Of a DNA stretch of 64,000 nt, positions 1 to 8,696 are shown piece after piece (the stretch's first letter is position 1; every line of letters starts with the position of its first letter). The position numbers and the translations under genes were made by a program. Source of the stretch: Paracoccus yeei ATCC BAA-599 (lineage in GTDB: Bacteria; Pseudomonadota; Alphaproteobacteria; Rhodobacterales; Rhodobacteraceae); NCBI RefSeq assembly GCF_000622145.1, contig NZ_JHWH01000019.1, positions 1 to 64,000 of the forward strand, written 5' to 3'. The notes under the pieces were generated by a model. The model searched no databases, was not told the DNA's origin, and worked only from the letters and a program-made list of their open reading frames with translations.

Positions 1-268
1 GAGAGAAGAAAGTGCTGCGCCATGGAGGCCTCCAGAGCCATCATGTTCACATGATGTTCTCAAAAGCCCACTGCGTCAACGCTATGGTGCGTTTGCTCCT
101 AAGACCGCGCTTCTGAACGAGCACTGGTTCCTCACCCTTGCGGATGCGGCGGAAAAGTTGGAGGCTTGGCGGAGATACTACAACGAGGAACGGCCACATG
201 GCGCGATCGGCAACAAGGTCCCGATCATGCTGACGAAATCAGGGGGCGTCACCAGCCCGTCACCCTGA
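1..268 (+). mobile_element. IS3-family transposase, C-terminal remnant
   Basis: From about position 113 a frame reads LNEHWFLTLADAAEKLEAWR, then YYNEERPHGAIGN, and stops at 266-268. This is the typical C-terminus of the integrase-core transposase (OrfB) of IS3-family elements, where the W-x2-YN-x2-RPH part belongs to the DDE catalytic core. Upstream of position 113 the expected lead-in (GRFRDEC-like) is missing and replaced by unrelated sequence still open in frame, so the element is interrupted or rearranged as well as cut by the window edge. It borders a block of lower-GC surface-polysaccharide genes, which fits transfer of that block. A full-length copy would extend to the left. Confidence 0.75.
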
Positions 269-623
269 GCAAAGCAGGAAAACTCTGCCTGCGGGCGGTC
301 CAACGTTGGGGATCGGATCACGGTTGAGCAGACTCTACATCAGACTGAGAGATCTCGCGGAGGGCAGGTCAGATTGGCTCAGGTGCACGGCCTAATGTGG
401 CGCAGTTTTCATTGTATGTGGACATCAGGACCCAACCTTTTGTATTAAAATAGAATTATTGGTTTTGTGCTGTGAAATACGCGATTGCAGAGCTTGCCAC
501 TCATGATCGATCAAGCGCGGGCGGGTTGCAGCCAATTGGCTTCCGTACCAAATTCCCGCAGTTGTGCAGTAGCGTCACCGCATGATAAGAGCCCCAAAAC
601 GCCACAAGAAAACAAGAGCTGTA
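269..623. other. Non-coding: IS right end and probable promoter of the sulfotransferase gene
   Basis: No supported gene. The first ~80 bases probably are the right end of the IS3 remnant. From about 420 the sequence becomes AT-rich (a run with TTTTGTATTAAAATAGAATTA near 436-456), unlike the rest of the window, and is the likely promoter region for the operon starting at 624. No clear -35/-10 pair could be assigned. Confidence 0.4.
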
Positions 624-1598
624 ATGTCCAAGGTGATCCTGCATATCGGTACCCATAAAACCGGCACAACGACGATCCAAGACACCTTTGCATTGAACAG
701 GAACCTTCTTTCCGGAAAAGGTCTCGTTTTTCCTGAAATAGGTAAGACAAACGGACAGCACGGCTTGGTAATGGACTGGATCAAGCTGCCCGAAGCCTAC
801 CATCTCGATACCACTGCTCAAGCGGCATGGACCAAGCTGGTAAGGGAGCATGCAAGATCGGATCGTACAGTGCTGATCAGCACCGAGGAACTCTCGCGCG
901 GAAACCCGAATTCCCGGGTCGACATGCGAAAACTGCGAGACATGTTGTCTGAGTTTGACGAAGTAAAGGTTGTCTGCTTTCTGCGGAATCAGATTTCATT
1001 CCTGCAATCCATATATCTGCAGGTCGTCAAGAGCGGTGTGAATATTCATTGGGGAAACTTCTTTGAAGGCGCGGCTTCCTCCAAGATGGCCACGGGCTTG
1101 TTTCTGGATTACAATGATCTGAAAGACTATCTGGAAACTGCGTTCTCGCCAGAAGAAATTTCCTTTTTCTCATACGAGCGCGAGGCGCGCGAAAGTCACG
1201 GCATCATCGGCCGCATGATGACGGAATGTGGCTTGCCCCAGTTTGCCGGTGCGCTAAAAGACCTGCCTGCCGGGAACAGCAACGTCTCTCCCGATCCGCT
1301 GGGAACATGGGTTGTGGCGCATGTCCTTGGAGGCAAGCCGTTCAAATCATGGCTTCTGGAAACAGCAAGGGTTGCGCTGGACGACATTGGCAAGGACGGG
1401 ATGAAAACAACCATCTTCACCAAGAACGAATATCAACGGCTCAAAGATGTATTCGGCCCCCTGAACAGGCAGTTCCAGGATAGGAATGGTGGAGTAGAAA
1501 TCGGCGCTTTTCCGAAGGAAGATAACGTGGTCTTCAGAGATTCACTGACTCCAGCGTACTGGGTCCAACTGTCGCGCCGCCTTGTCGACAAGATTTGA
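624..1598 (+). CDS. Sulfotransferase family protein
   Basis: Cytosolic sulfotransferase-fold protein of 324 residues, expected to transfer sulfate from PAPS to a carbohydrate or small acceptor. The N-terminus carries the 5'-phosphosulfate-binding loop HIGTHKTGTTTIQ (residues 7-19), and VVCFLRNQISFLQSIY (about residue 113) matches the 3'-phosphate-binding R-x7-S element. I chose ATG 624 over the in-frame ATG 582 because the fold begins at once (MSKVILHIG) and an AAGAG lies just upstream. It is followed after 16 bp by the RgpF/WbsX gene, so sulfation of an exported glycan is a reasonable inference. GC content is lower than in the rest of the window, which points to acquisition. The acceptor cannot be predicted. 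Confidence 0.85.
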   Translation: MSKVILHIGTHKTGTTTIQDTFALNRNLLSGKGLVFPEIGKTNGQHGLVMDWIKLPEAYHLDTTAQAAWTKLVREHARSDRTVLISTEELSRGNPNSRVDMRKLRDMLSEFDEVKVVCFLRNQISFLQSIYLQVVKSGVNIHWGNFFEGAASSKMATGLFLDYNDLKDYLETAFSPEEISFFSYEREARESHGIIGRMMTECGLPQFAGALKDLPAGNSNVSPDPLGTWVVAHVLGGKPFKSWLLETARVALDDIGKDGMKTTIFTKNEYQRLKDVFGPLNRQFQDRNGGVEIGAFPKEDNVVFRDSLTPAYWVQLSRRLVDKI

Positions 1599-1614
1599 AG
1601 TCAGGACTGCAAGA

Positions 1615-3867
1615 ATGTATAAGAGTTCGGTCCAGCAAACCGCTTCCACCACTCAACGGGCTTTCAGATTTCTCCGGATCTTCAATCTTCGCAGTTCGGA
1701 GAAGGCCCTGATCCGCGCCGCGAAGGCAGAAAATCTGTTCGACAAGACATATTACCTTGGCGCTTATCCCCATATTCATCCTCTGTTCAAGAAGTTCCCG
1801 CTCAGGCATTACGCGGTTTATGGCGAGAGCAGTGGTTTCCGGCCAAATCCGGACTTTTCCCCGTTCGCCTACCTGAAGTACAATGCCGATGTGCGCGCGG
1901 CGGGGATTTCTCCGCTTCTGCATTATGCAAAGACCGGCCGATTTGAGAACCGACTCTACAAGGATCTGCCAGAGGTCGAGCGGATCCCGCCTGAAAAGAC
2001 GCCGAACATCGGTGCGCTGAAAAAGGAAGCGGTCAATCCCTATGCCGTTGTAGTTCACGTTTATTATCCGGAGCTATGGCCCGAATTTGAACAGATCCTG
2101 AAAAGCCTGACCATCGACTTTGACCTGTATGTCACCCTGACTTATCGGGGAAAGGCTACCAACGAATGTCAGCGCCTTGTGTCCGAAGCGTTCCCCGATG
2201 CCGTGGTGGTCCAGATGGAAAACCGTGGCCGCGATATTCTGCCCTTCGTCAGCTTGGTGAATGCTGGGCTTCTGTCAAGATACAAGGCGATCTGCAAGAT
2301 CCACACCAAGAAGTCGCCCCACCGACTGGACGGCGATATTTGGAGGCGGCACCTGATCGAAGGCTTGTTGTCTCCAGAAACCCTTCCCGACCGGCTTGAC
2401 AATTTCATGCGCGACGACAGGACGTCGGTTTGGGTGTCCGACGGACAGCACTATGAAGACACGAAGTGGTGGGGGTCGAATTATGAAATAACCCGGCAGA
2501 TCCTGCACAGGGTGGAAATCGAGCTGGACCGGGCGAATTGCGGCTTTCCCGCAGGCTCGATGTACTGGCTGAAATCCGACATGATCGCCATGATCAAGGC
2601 CTTGCAGCTGAACGCCAACGATTTTGACATTGAGTATGGCCAGGTCGACGGGACGGTAGCTCATGGCTTTGAACGGGCCATGGGGCCGCTATGCAAGGCA
2701 TTCGGCAACAGGATCGTCCAGACGACCGAACTGGAGACTGCTGTTCGGGAGGCTACGCCGGCCAGCAAACCGCGCTATGTCAGCGCATTCTATCTGCCGC
2801 AGTTCCATCCCACCAAGGAAAATGACCGCTGGTGGGGCAAGGGTTTCACCGAGTGGCGGAATGTGGTGACTACGAAGCCTTCCTTCGAAGGGCACACCCA
2901 ACCCATGCTTCCCTTGGATCTGGGATTTTACGACCTGCGCCTGCCCGAGGTGATGGGCAGTCAGGCAGAGCTTGCGCGGAAGGCGGGGATCGACGCCTTT
3001 TGCGTCTATCACTACTGGTTCAACGGCCGCCGGATATTGGAACAGCCGCTGGACAATCTGCTGAAGCGTCCTGATATCGACTTTCCCTTCTATCTGTGCT
3101 GGGCGAACGAAAGCTGGCGCCGGAACTGGGATGGCATGTCGGGCACGGTTCTTCTGGAGCAAAGCTACCTGGAAGGGTTTGAAACCGCCTTTGCCGACGA
3201 TTGCGCGCCCTATATGCGCGACGAAAGATATCAGCGCCCCGATGGCGTCCGGCCACGGTTCGTCATCTATCGGCCAAGCGATTTGCCCGATGCCGCGGCG
3301 TCGGTCGAGAGACTTCGGCAGGCCTGGAGGCGCAATGGCGTAGGCGAGGTCGAAATCGGTGCTGTCCTGTTCCATCTGGACCGCGACAAGGATCACCGCC
3401 AGGACTGCTTCGATTTCTGGATTGAAATGCCTCCGCATGGTCTGGTCCAAGGGGACGACTATCTGTTTGGCGGGCCCAAGGGGAACGTTCTGGAGCGCGG
3501 GATGCAAGGCGAGTTCTCGGGCCTTGTTTACGATTACAACAGGATTGCCCAGACGTCCGTCTCGGACAAGTATTCAAGGGCTCTTCCGCCCAATACCATC
3601 CGGGGGGTGATGCCGTCCTGGGACAATACCGCACGACGCGGGAAAGACGCACATATCGCCTTGGGGGCGAACCCCGCATCCTTTAACCTCTGGCTCCGGG
3701 CGCTCCGGGAAAAAGCGTTGGTTCAATCCTATCGGCAGGAACTGTTCATCAACGCTTGGAACGAATGGGCCGAAAAGGCTATGCTGGAACCAAGCATGAA
3801 ATACGAGGACCTGTACCTGACTGTGCTGTCGCGTCATTGCGGCAAGCAAGATGAGCCCATTTCATGA
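1615..3867 (+). CDS. Fused RgpF (rhamnan synthesis F) and WbsX/GH99-like glycan biosynthesis protein
   Basis: Protein of 750 residues for surface polysaccharide assembly, with three parts. Residues ~30-115 hold repeated FD-x2-YYL / HYAVYGE / YLKYNADV motifs, often found N-terminal to capsule glycosyltransferases. Residues ~145-370 form a rhamnan-synthesis-F domain (YAVVVHVYYPELWPEF, ENRGRDILPF, KIHTKKSPHR). Residues ~385-745 form a WbsX/GH99-like domain (YVSAFYLPQFHPTKENDRWW, GFTEWRNV, FCVYHYWFNGRR, NAWNEWAE). ATG 1615 is preferred over TTG 1582 because AGGA (1603-1606) is 8 nt upstream and it does not overlap the preceding gene. Its stop overlaps the next start (ATGA), so the operon is coupled. 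The glycosidic linkage made is unknown; WbsX proteins are annotated as glycosyltransferases but have a hydrolase-like fold. Confidence 0.85.
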   Translation: MYKSSVQQTASTTQRAFRFLRIFNLRSSEKALIRAAKAENLFDKTYYLGAYPHIHPLFKKFPLRHYAVYGESSGFRPNPDFSPFAYLKYNADVRAAGISPLLHYAKTGRFENRLYKDLPEVERIPPEKTPNIGALKKEAVNPYAVVVHVYYPELWPEFEQILKSLTIDFDLYVTLTYRGKATNECQRLVSEAFPDAVVVQMENRGRDILPFVSLVNAGLLSRYKAICKIHTKKSPHRLDGDIWRRHLIEGLLSPETLPDRLDNFMRDDRTSVWVSDGQHYEDTKWWGSNYEITRQILHRVEIELDRANCGFPAGSMYWLKSDMIAMIKALQLNANDFDIEYGQVDGTVAHGFERAMGPLCKAFGNRIVQTTELETAVREATPASKPRYVSAFYLPQFHPTKENDRWWGKGFTEWRNVVTTKPSFEGHTQPMLPLDLGFYDLRLPEVMGSQAELARKAGIDAFCVYHYWFNGRRILEQPLDNLLKRPDIDFPFYLCWANESWRRNWDGMSGTVLLEQSYLEGFETAFADDCAPYMRDERYQRPDGVRPRFVIYRPSDLPDAAASVERLRQAWRRNGVGEVEIGAVLFHLDRDKDHRQDCFDFWIEMPPHGLVQGDDYLFGGPKGNVLERGMQGEFSGLVYDYNRIAQTSVSDKYSRALPPNTIRGVMPSWDNTARRGKDAHIALGANPASFNLWLRALREKALVQSYRQELFINAWNEWAEKAMLEPSMKYEDLYLTVLSRHCGKQDEPIS

Positions 3868-5159
3868 TGGCTCCCGTGCGGACTTGGGCAAAGTCGCTGG
3901 CTCTTTCCCTCTCACTGGCGTTGCTGTCGGCAGTGCCAGCGCGGGCGGAAGCCGACATCGTGTTTGGCCCGAGTCCGCGCGCGCTTGACAATCAGACGCT
4001 GTTTGGCGCCGACACAGTACCGGTATGGAGGAACCTGCATGAGGCTGGGGTCCAGGAAATCCTACTGAATGGCACGTTCCTGATGAAAAGCGAACTGCGG
4101 TTTGGCAGGAATGAGAACGGGACCTATATTCCCCGCCCAGAGGAGACTTACCTGCGGCAGGCCGATCTTGATGCCTTGGCCCGGCTGCAGCGCGATCTTG
4201 GCTTTTCGATCAGTTACGAGGCGGGGGCGGGCCTGTCTGGTGATGCGTGCAGGCAGGGTTTCTCGCCCGAGGAACGGGGTCGGCATGCGGCTCGGCAAGA
4301 GTTCGACCAATCCTTGCAGCGCCTGTCCAACGCCGGGATTTCTATCTTTGCGCTGAACGTCGATGGCCCTTTCCTGCGTTTGATCGAAGGATCAACGAAG
4401 CAGTCCGGTTGTTTGAAGGTCAAGAAAAGCTTCGATATCGACACGACGGTACGGACGGTTCATTCTTACCTGGTCGAAATGCGCGAGTTGGTGACCAAGG
4501 CAAATAACGGCAACCCTCCGCAATTGCGGCTTGTGGTCAATCTTCCAAACTGGCGACTGCGAGGCCTGCCCAGACGCGGCGGCGGCACAAGCGTGGATCT
4601 TGTCGACGTCCTGGCTGCCTTTTCCAAGCTGCAGACCGACAGCCCGGACTCTGTCACCATATCGGAAATCGTGATCGATTATCCTTATGCGCTTGTTGCA
4701 GAGGACCCCGCGCTGTTTCGTGATCGCAGCAGGCACCTCTGGAATGCGACCCGCACCATCAACGGTTCAGGAGCGGAAGGGCCTCAATTCGGCTACATCA
4801 CCAACAGCCTTTCCTATGTCAACGCCTGCCTCAAACGAGAACCTCGGCCAGATATCGCCTTTCTTCCCTATGTTCGAGGTGGCAAGCCGCTTAGCGAAGC
4901 CTGCCAGCGGGCGCAGATCGGTAAGGGAAACCTTCCCGATGGCCGCTCCGACAGCGACACGGATTATCTGCGCGACAGCCTTGCCTATGCGGACCAGCTT
5001 AGCCCCGGGGGTGCCCTGGCCGCGCAACTTGTGGTCAGCGACAGGACCCGGATTCCGTCCCATATCGCGCATTTCTACATGCAATCATGGGGTATGAACC
5101 CCATGCGAAACATCTGGTTCGCCGATCAGTTGCAGTGCCATCTGCGCGATACGTGCTGA
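3864..5159 (+). CDS. Secreted protein of unknown function in a polysaccharide operon
   Basis: 431 residues with a Sec signal peptide (basic start, then SLALSLSLALLSAVPARA, cleavage likely after residue ~28). The mature part begins EADIVFGPSPRALDNQTLFG and shows alternating beta/alpha stretches such as EILLNGTFLMKSELRF, FALNVDGPF, LRLVVNLPNW and VTISEIVIDYPYAL. This could fit a TIM-barrel, perhaps a glycoside-hydrolase-like enzyme, but I recognise no family or catalytic signature. It starts inside the stop of the RgpF/WbsX gene (4-bp ATGA overlap, or at the adjacent ATG 3867), so it is co-translated with the glycan genes and probably acts on or anchors that glycan in the periplasm or outside. 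Confidence 0.7.
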   Translation: MMAPVRTWAKSLALSLSLALLSAVPARAEADIVFGPSPRALDNQTLFGADTVPVWRNLHEAGVQEILLNGTFLMKSELRFGRNENGTYIPRPEETYLRQADLDALARLQRDLGFSISYEAGAGLSGDACRQGFSPEERGRHAARQEFDQSLQRLSNAGISIFALNVDGPFLRLIEGSTKQSGCLKVKKSFDIDTTVRTVHSYLVEMRELVTKANNGNPPQLRLVVNLPNWRLRGLPRRGGGTSVDLVDVLAAFSKLQTDSPDSVTISEIVIDYPYALVAEDPALFRDRSRHLWNATRTINGSGAEGPQFGYITNSLSYVNACLKREPRPDIAFLPYVRGGKPLSEACQRAQIGKGNLPDGRSDSDTDYLRDSLAYADQLSPGGALAAQLVVSDRTRIPSHIAHFYMQSWGMNPMRNIWFADQLQCHLRDTC

Positions 5160-5195
5160 GCGTCCGATACCGACCGCTGATTGCTGATGCGCTGA

Positions 5196-5217
5196 AGGGC
5201 GCCTATAAAGGCGTCTT
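5196..5217. terminator. Possible hairpin between convergent genes
   Basis: An imperfect inverted repeat (AGGGCGCC, 6-nt loop TATAAA, GGCGTCTT) lies in the 72-bp gap between the convergent polysaccharide operon and hpd. There is no clear U-tract, so it is only a candidate. Confidence 0.3.
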
Positions 5218-5231
5218 GGGCTCTGCACGTA

Positions 5232-6341
5232 TCACGCAAGGGTGGCCTTCAGGACCCCGCGGCGGATCTGATCCTCCTCGATCGATTCGAAAAGCGCGCG
5301 GAAGTTGCCCTCGCCGAAGCCACCGTCGCCCTTGCGCTGGATGAACTCGAAGAAGATCGGGCCGATCACCGTCTTCGAGAAGATCTGCAGCAGGATGCGG
5401 GTTTCGCCGCCGCCGACCACGCCTTCGCCGTCGATCAGGATGCCGTGCTTCCTCATGCGCTCGACGGGTTCCTGATGGTCCCTCACCCGCTTGTGCGACA
5501 TTTCGTAATAGGTGTCGGGCGGGCCGGGCATGAACGTCATGCCGGCTTCGGCGATCCGGTCGGTGCCGGCATAGATGTCCTCGGTTGCGATGGCGATGTG
5601 CTGGATGCCCTCGCCCTTGTACCTGCGCAGGTATTCCTCGATCTGGCTGCGGTCGTCGGTGGATTCGTTGATCGGGATGCGGATCTTGCCGTCGGGCGAG
5701 GTCAGCGCCCGGCTGACCAGGCCGGTCTGCCTGCCCCTGATATCGAAATACTTGATCTCGCGGAAGTTGAACGTGTCGTGGTAGAACCTGTACCAGGTGT
5801 CCATGTTGCCGCGGATGACATTGTGCGTCAGGTGGTCGAGGTAGTAGAAGCCAAAGCCTTCGGGGCGGGGGCTCACCTCGTCCAGCCAGGCGTAATCGGC
5901 CTCATAGGCACTGCCTTCGGCGCCATATTTGTCGATGAAATACAAAAGCGAGCCGCCGATGCCGTAGACGGCGGGCGCCCCGATGGATTTGCCGGGGCCG
6001 GTGTATTCGGTGGCGCCCAGGTCCAGCGCGCGTTTCAATGCGACCTGCGCATCGACCACCCGCCAGGCCATGGCCGGCGCGCAGGGCCCGTGTTCCCCGA
6101 CGAAGCCGGCCGCATGGCTGTCCGGGTCGGCGTTCAGCAGATAGTTGATGTCGCCCTGGCGATACAGTGTGATGTCCTTGGTCCGGTGCCGGGCGACCGG
6201 AACAAAGCCCATCTGGCGAAAGACCCGGTCCAGAACCGCAGAGTCGGGATGGGCGAATTCGACAAATTCGAAGCCGTCGGTGCCGGCGGGGTTTGCCGGG
6301 CTGATCGTGGCCTTCGGGGCATCGTGCGGGAACGGACCCAT
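5232..6341 (-). CDS. hpd: 4-hydroxyphenylpyruvate dioxygenase
   Basis: 369-residue non-haem iron dioxygenase converting 4-hydroxyphenylpyruvate to homogentisate in tyrosine and phenylalanine catabolism (cytoplasm). The C-terminal vicinal-oxygen-chelate domain contains the iron ligands: His170 in FYYLDHLTHNV, His248 in GIQHIAIAT and Glu332 in PIFFEFIQRKGD. Residues 25-150 form the degenerate N-terminal barrel. The start at 6341 is set by a strong AGGAGGAG ribosome site; an open frame extending upstream to 6533 lacks HPPD similarity and would cover the regulator gene. It is divergent from an Lrp/AsnC regulator. No homogentisate dioxygenase (hmgA) lies nearby. Confidence 0.96.
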   Translation of the reverse strand: MGPFPHDAPKATISPANPAGTDGFEFVEFAHPDSAVLDRVFRQMGFVPVARHRTKDITLYRQGDINYLLNADPDSHAAGFVGEHGPCAPAMAWRVVDAQVALKRALDLGATEYTGPGKSIGAPAVYGIGGSLLYFIDKYGAEGSAYEADYAWLDEVSPRPEGFGFYYLDHLTHNVIRGNMDTWYRFYHDTFNFREIKYFDIRGRQTGLVSRALTSPDGKIRIPINESTDDRSQIEEYLRRYKGEGIQHIAIATEDIYAGTDRIAEAGMTFMPGPPDTYYEMSHKRVRDHQEPVERMRKHGILIDGEGVVGGGETRILLQIFSKTVIGPIFFEFIQRKGDGGFGEGNFRALFESIEEDQIRRGVLKATLA

Positions 6342-6459
6342 GGGCTCCTCCTGTTCGCGGGCGTCTTGGCCAAGATTGCCACGCAGCCCATGCACGGAGC
6401 TTGCGAAACGACAGCGATCCGCCCAGTCTGTGCACGACTCATGCGTATTCAGCCGAGAG
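6342..6459. promoter_or_regulatory. Divergent promoter region, hpd / Lrp-type regulator
   Basis: 118-bp intergenic region between head-to-head genes. GTGCA-containing half-sites (near 6389 and 6430) could be part of an Lrp-type operator, but this is a weak reading. The arrangement is typical of an Lrp/AsnC regulator controlling its divergent neighbour. Confidence 0.4.
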
Positions 6460-6936
6460 ATGCACGAAATGGAACTGGATCGTTTCGATCTTGCGATTCT
6501 TGCCGCGTTGCAGCGAGACGGTGCGCTGACCAACGCCGGGCTGTCCGGGCTGGTGAACCTGTCGGCCTCGCAATGCTCGCGCCGGCGCGCGGCGCTGGAA
6601 GAGGCGGGCGTGATCGAGGGCTATTCGGCCCGGCTCAGCGCCGCCAAGCTGGGCGTCGGGATGCGGGCCATCATCCGGGTGAACCTGTCCGCCCATGGCC
6701 AGACGAACGAACAGGACTTCGCCCGCTTCGTCGCCAGCCATGCGCAGATCCGCTCGGCCTTCTCGGTTTCGGGGGATGCAGACTACATCCTGGACGTGCG
6801 GGTCCGCGACCTTGAGGCCTTTGCCGATTTCGTCCATCGCCATCTGCTGCCGCACCCCCAGGTGTCGCAGGTCCGCTCGGAAATCGTGCTGAAAACGCTC
6901 AAGGACGAAGGCGGCGTGGTGCCGGCGCGGGCATAA
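6460..6936 (+). CDS. Lrp/AsnC family transcriptional regulator
   Basis: 158-residue regulator with an N-terminal winged helix-turn-helix (LDRFDLAILAALQRDGALTN, SASQCSRRRAALEEAGVIEGYSA at residues ~5-55) and a C-terminal RAM ligand-binding domain (MRAIIRVNLSAHG, FSVSGDADYILDVRVRDLEAF). Two in-frame ATGs are possible, 6460 and 6469; 6469 has the better-spaced GAGA. An upstream extension to 6145 would run through hpd on the other strand and is rejected. By position it most likely senses an amino acid (probably tyrosine or phenylalanine) and controls hpd. Confidence 0.92.
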   Translation: MHEMELDRFDLAILAALQRDGALTNAGLSGLVNLSASQCSRRRAALEEAGVIEGYSARLSAAKLGVGMRAIIRVNLSAHGQTNEQDFARFVASHAQIRSAFSVSGDADYILDVRVRDLEAFADFVHRHLLPHPQVSQVRSEIVLKTLKDEGGVVPARA

Positions 6937-6974
6937 GGGGCAGGCCTCTGGTGCCTTGCGCCTATCCCCGGCGC

Positions 6975-8378
6975 TCAGCGCGCCTCGTTGACGATGCGGA
7001 CCTGGGTGAACTCGGCCAGGCCCTCCTCGGCGAACTCGACGCCAAGCCCCGATTGCTTGGCACCCCCGAACGGGATGTTCGGTCCGAAATCCAGGTGCTT
7101 GTTGATCCAGACCGTGCCGCTGTCGATGCGCTCGGCCACGCTGCGGGCCAGGTCTCGGTCCTCGCCCCAGACCGAGCCGCCAAGGCCAAGGTCCAGCCCG
7201 TTGGCGCTGGCGACGGCCGCCTCGACATCGTCGAAGCGGATCACCGGCAGGATCGGACAGAACTGTTCCTCGTCCACGATGCGATGGCCGTCCGCGACGT
7301 CGGCGACGATGGTGGGGCGGATGAAATAGCCCGGCCCGTCGGGCAGTGTGCCACCCGCGATGATGCGACCGTCAGCGCGGGCCGAGTCGAGCAGAGCCTT
7401 GACCTTGTCGAACTGCATGCGGTTTTGCAGCGGGCCGATGGTGGTGCCCTGCTGCAGGCCGTCGCCGACCACGGCGGCTTCGGCCAGTTCGGCCAGCCGG
7501 GCGCAGACCTCGTCATAGATCGAGCCGTGGACATAGGCGCGCTTGATCGCCAGGCAGACCTGCCCGGCATTCATGAAGGCGCCCGCGAACAGTCCTGGAG
7601 CAGCCTTGGCCGGATCGGCGCCCGGCAGCACGATGGCCGCGTCGTTGCCGCCCAGTTCCAGCGTCAGCCGCTTGATGGTTGATGCCGCGCTGGCCATGAT
7701 CTTTTGCCCCGTCGCGGTCGAGCCGGTGAAGCTGATCTTGGCGACGTCGGGGTGTGCCGTCAGCGCCGGGCCCAGGTCGTTCTGGTCGGTGACGATGTTG
7801 ACCACGCCCGGCGGCAGGATCTCGGCGATGATCTCGCCCAGCTTCAGCGTGGTCAGCGGCGTGGTCGGTGCGGGCTTCACCACCATCGTATTGCCGGCAA
7901 GCAGTGCCAGCGGCAGCTTGAAGGCCACAATCAGCACCGGGAAGTTCCACGGGATGATCGCCCCCACCACCCCCAGCGGCTTGCGGAACTGCCGGACAAG
8001 CCGGTTGTCATTGTCCTCGATCACCTTCACAGGCAGGTCGTAGCCCGCAAGGTGGCGGATGAAGGCGCAGGTATAGGCAATCTCGGCCTGCGCCTCGGGC
8101 AGGGGCTTGCCCTGTTCCTGCGTCAGCAGCCGGGCGAATTCCTCGGCCCGTGCCTCAAGCTGGTCGGCGATCCGCAGGATCAGCGCGCGCCGATCATTGA
8201 TCGGGCGTGCGGCCCAAGCCGGAAAGGCTGCCTTGGCCGCGGCCACCGCCGTGTCGAGCTGCCCCCTGGACGCGCGCGGCGCCCGGGCCAGCACCTGTTC
8301 GGTGGCGGGGTTAACGACCGCCATGGTCATGTCGCCGTGCACCAGCTTTCCGTCGATCAGCAGTCTGTATTCGGTCAT
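6975..8378 (-). CDS. Aldehyde dehydrogenase (NAD(P)-dependent), amine-module associated
   Basis: 467-residue aldehyde dehydrogenase superfamily enzyme oxidising an aldehyde to the carboxylate. Seen: PWNF with Asn145, Lys168 (VVKPAPTTPL), FTGSTATG cofactor loop, general base Glu241 in LTLELGGNDAA and nucleophile Cys275 in NAGQVCLAIKR. The start at 8378 is fixed by GGAGGGG a few bases upstream. It sits beside qhpR, and its upstream region shares boxes with the qhpA/qhpG promoter region. I infer that it removes the aldehyde (for instance butyraldehyde) made by the quinohemoprotein amine dehydrogenase. Substrate range cannot be read from sequence. It is transcribed divergently from qhpR. Confidence 0.93.
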   Translation of the reverse strand: MTEYRLLIDGKLVHGDMTMAVVNPATEQVLARAPRASRGQLDTAVAAAKAAFPAWAARPINDRRALILRIADQLEARAEEFARLLTQEQGKPLPEAQAEIAYTCAFIRHLAGYDLPVKVIEDNDNRLVRQFRKPLGVVGAIIPWNFPVLIVAFKLPLALLAGNTMVVKPAPTTPLTTLKLGEIIAEILPPGVVNIVTDQNDLGPALTAHPDVAKISFTGSTATGQKIMASAASTIKRLTLELGGNDAAIVLPGADPAKAAPGLFAGAFMNAGQVCLAIKRAYVHGSIYDEVCARLAELAEAAVVGDGLQQGTTIGPLQNRMQFDKVKALLDSARADGRIIAGGTLPDGPGYFIRPTIVADVADGHRIVDEEQFCPILPVIRFDDVEAAVASANGLDLGLGGSVWGEDRDLARSVAERIDSGTVWINKHLDFGPNIPFGGAKQSGLGVEFAEEGLAEFTQVRIVNEAR

Positions 8379-8696
8379 CTCACCCCTCCTGGACCCTTCT
8401 GGCGAGTCTGGGACAGGGGCCGGCGCGATTCTTGCCAAATCCGGCCAATCGTCGCGCCCGCCCCGCCGGGCCCGGAAATCTGGCCGGAAATGTCAGGTTC
8501 GTCTCGGGCGCCCATCGCCGCGATCCGTCGCAAAACTGTCATATTCGCAAGGGCTTCGCGACGTCGCACCGGCCGGGCCGCCAAGGCGCAGCTTTTTGAG
8601 AGGTCGCGGCCCGCCTGTGCTAAAGTCGGCAGCAACAGGGAATAGCCGGGCCAAGGCGCGATACGACGACCCCCCGGCGCAGCCACGGGAAATGCC
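8379..8696. promoter_or_regulatory. Divergent promoter region of aldehyde dehydrogenase and qhpR with shared qhp boxes
   Basis: 318 bp without a gene. It contains box A at 8429-8456 (TTCTTGCCA, then CGGCCAATCGTCGCG) and box B at 8481-8501 (core GGCCGGAAATGTCAGGTTCG). Near-identical boxes with almost the same spacing (52 versus 53 bp) occur in the qhpA/qhpG intergenic region at 16421-16447 and 16474-16494. CCGGAAAT also occurs twice (8472 and 8484). These are candidate QhpR operator/promoter elements. The match is direct sequence observation; the binding protein is inferred. Confidence 0.65.

Noticed and set aside
5445..6815. Long + strand frame over hpd
   Set aside because: Antisense shadow of hpd and out of frame with the Lrp-type regulator; no domain recognisable.
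8429..8456. Sigma-54 promoter in the aldehyde dehydrogenase upstream region
   Set aside because: Read on the - strand, the GG and GC pairs are 9 rather than 10 bases apart, and the matching qhpA box lacks the GC.
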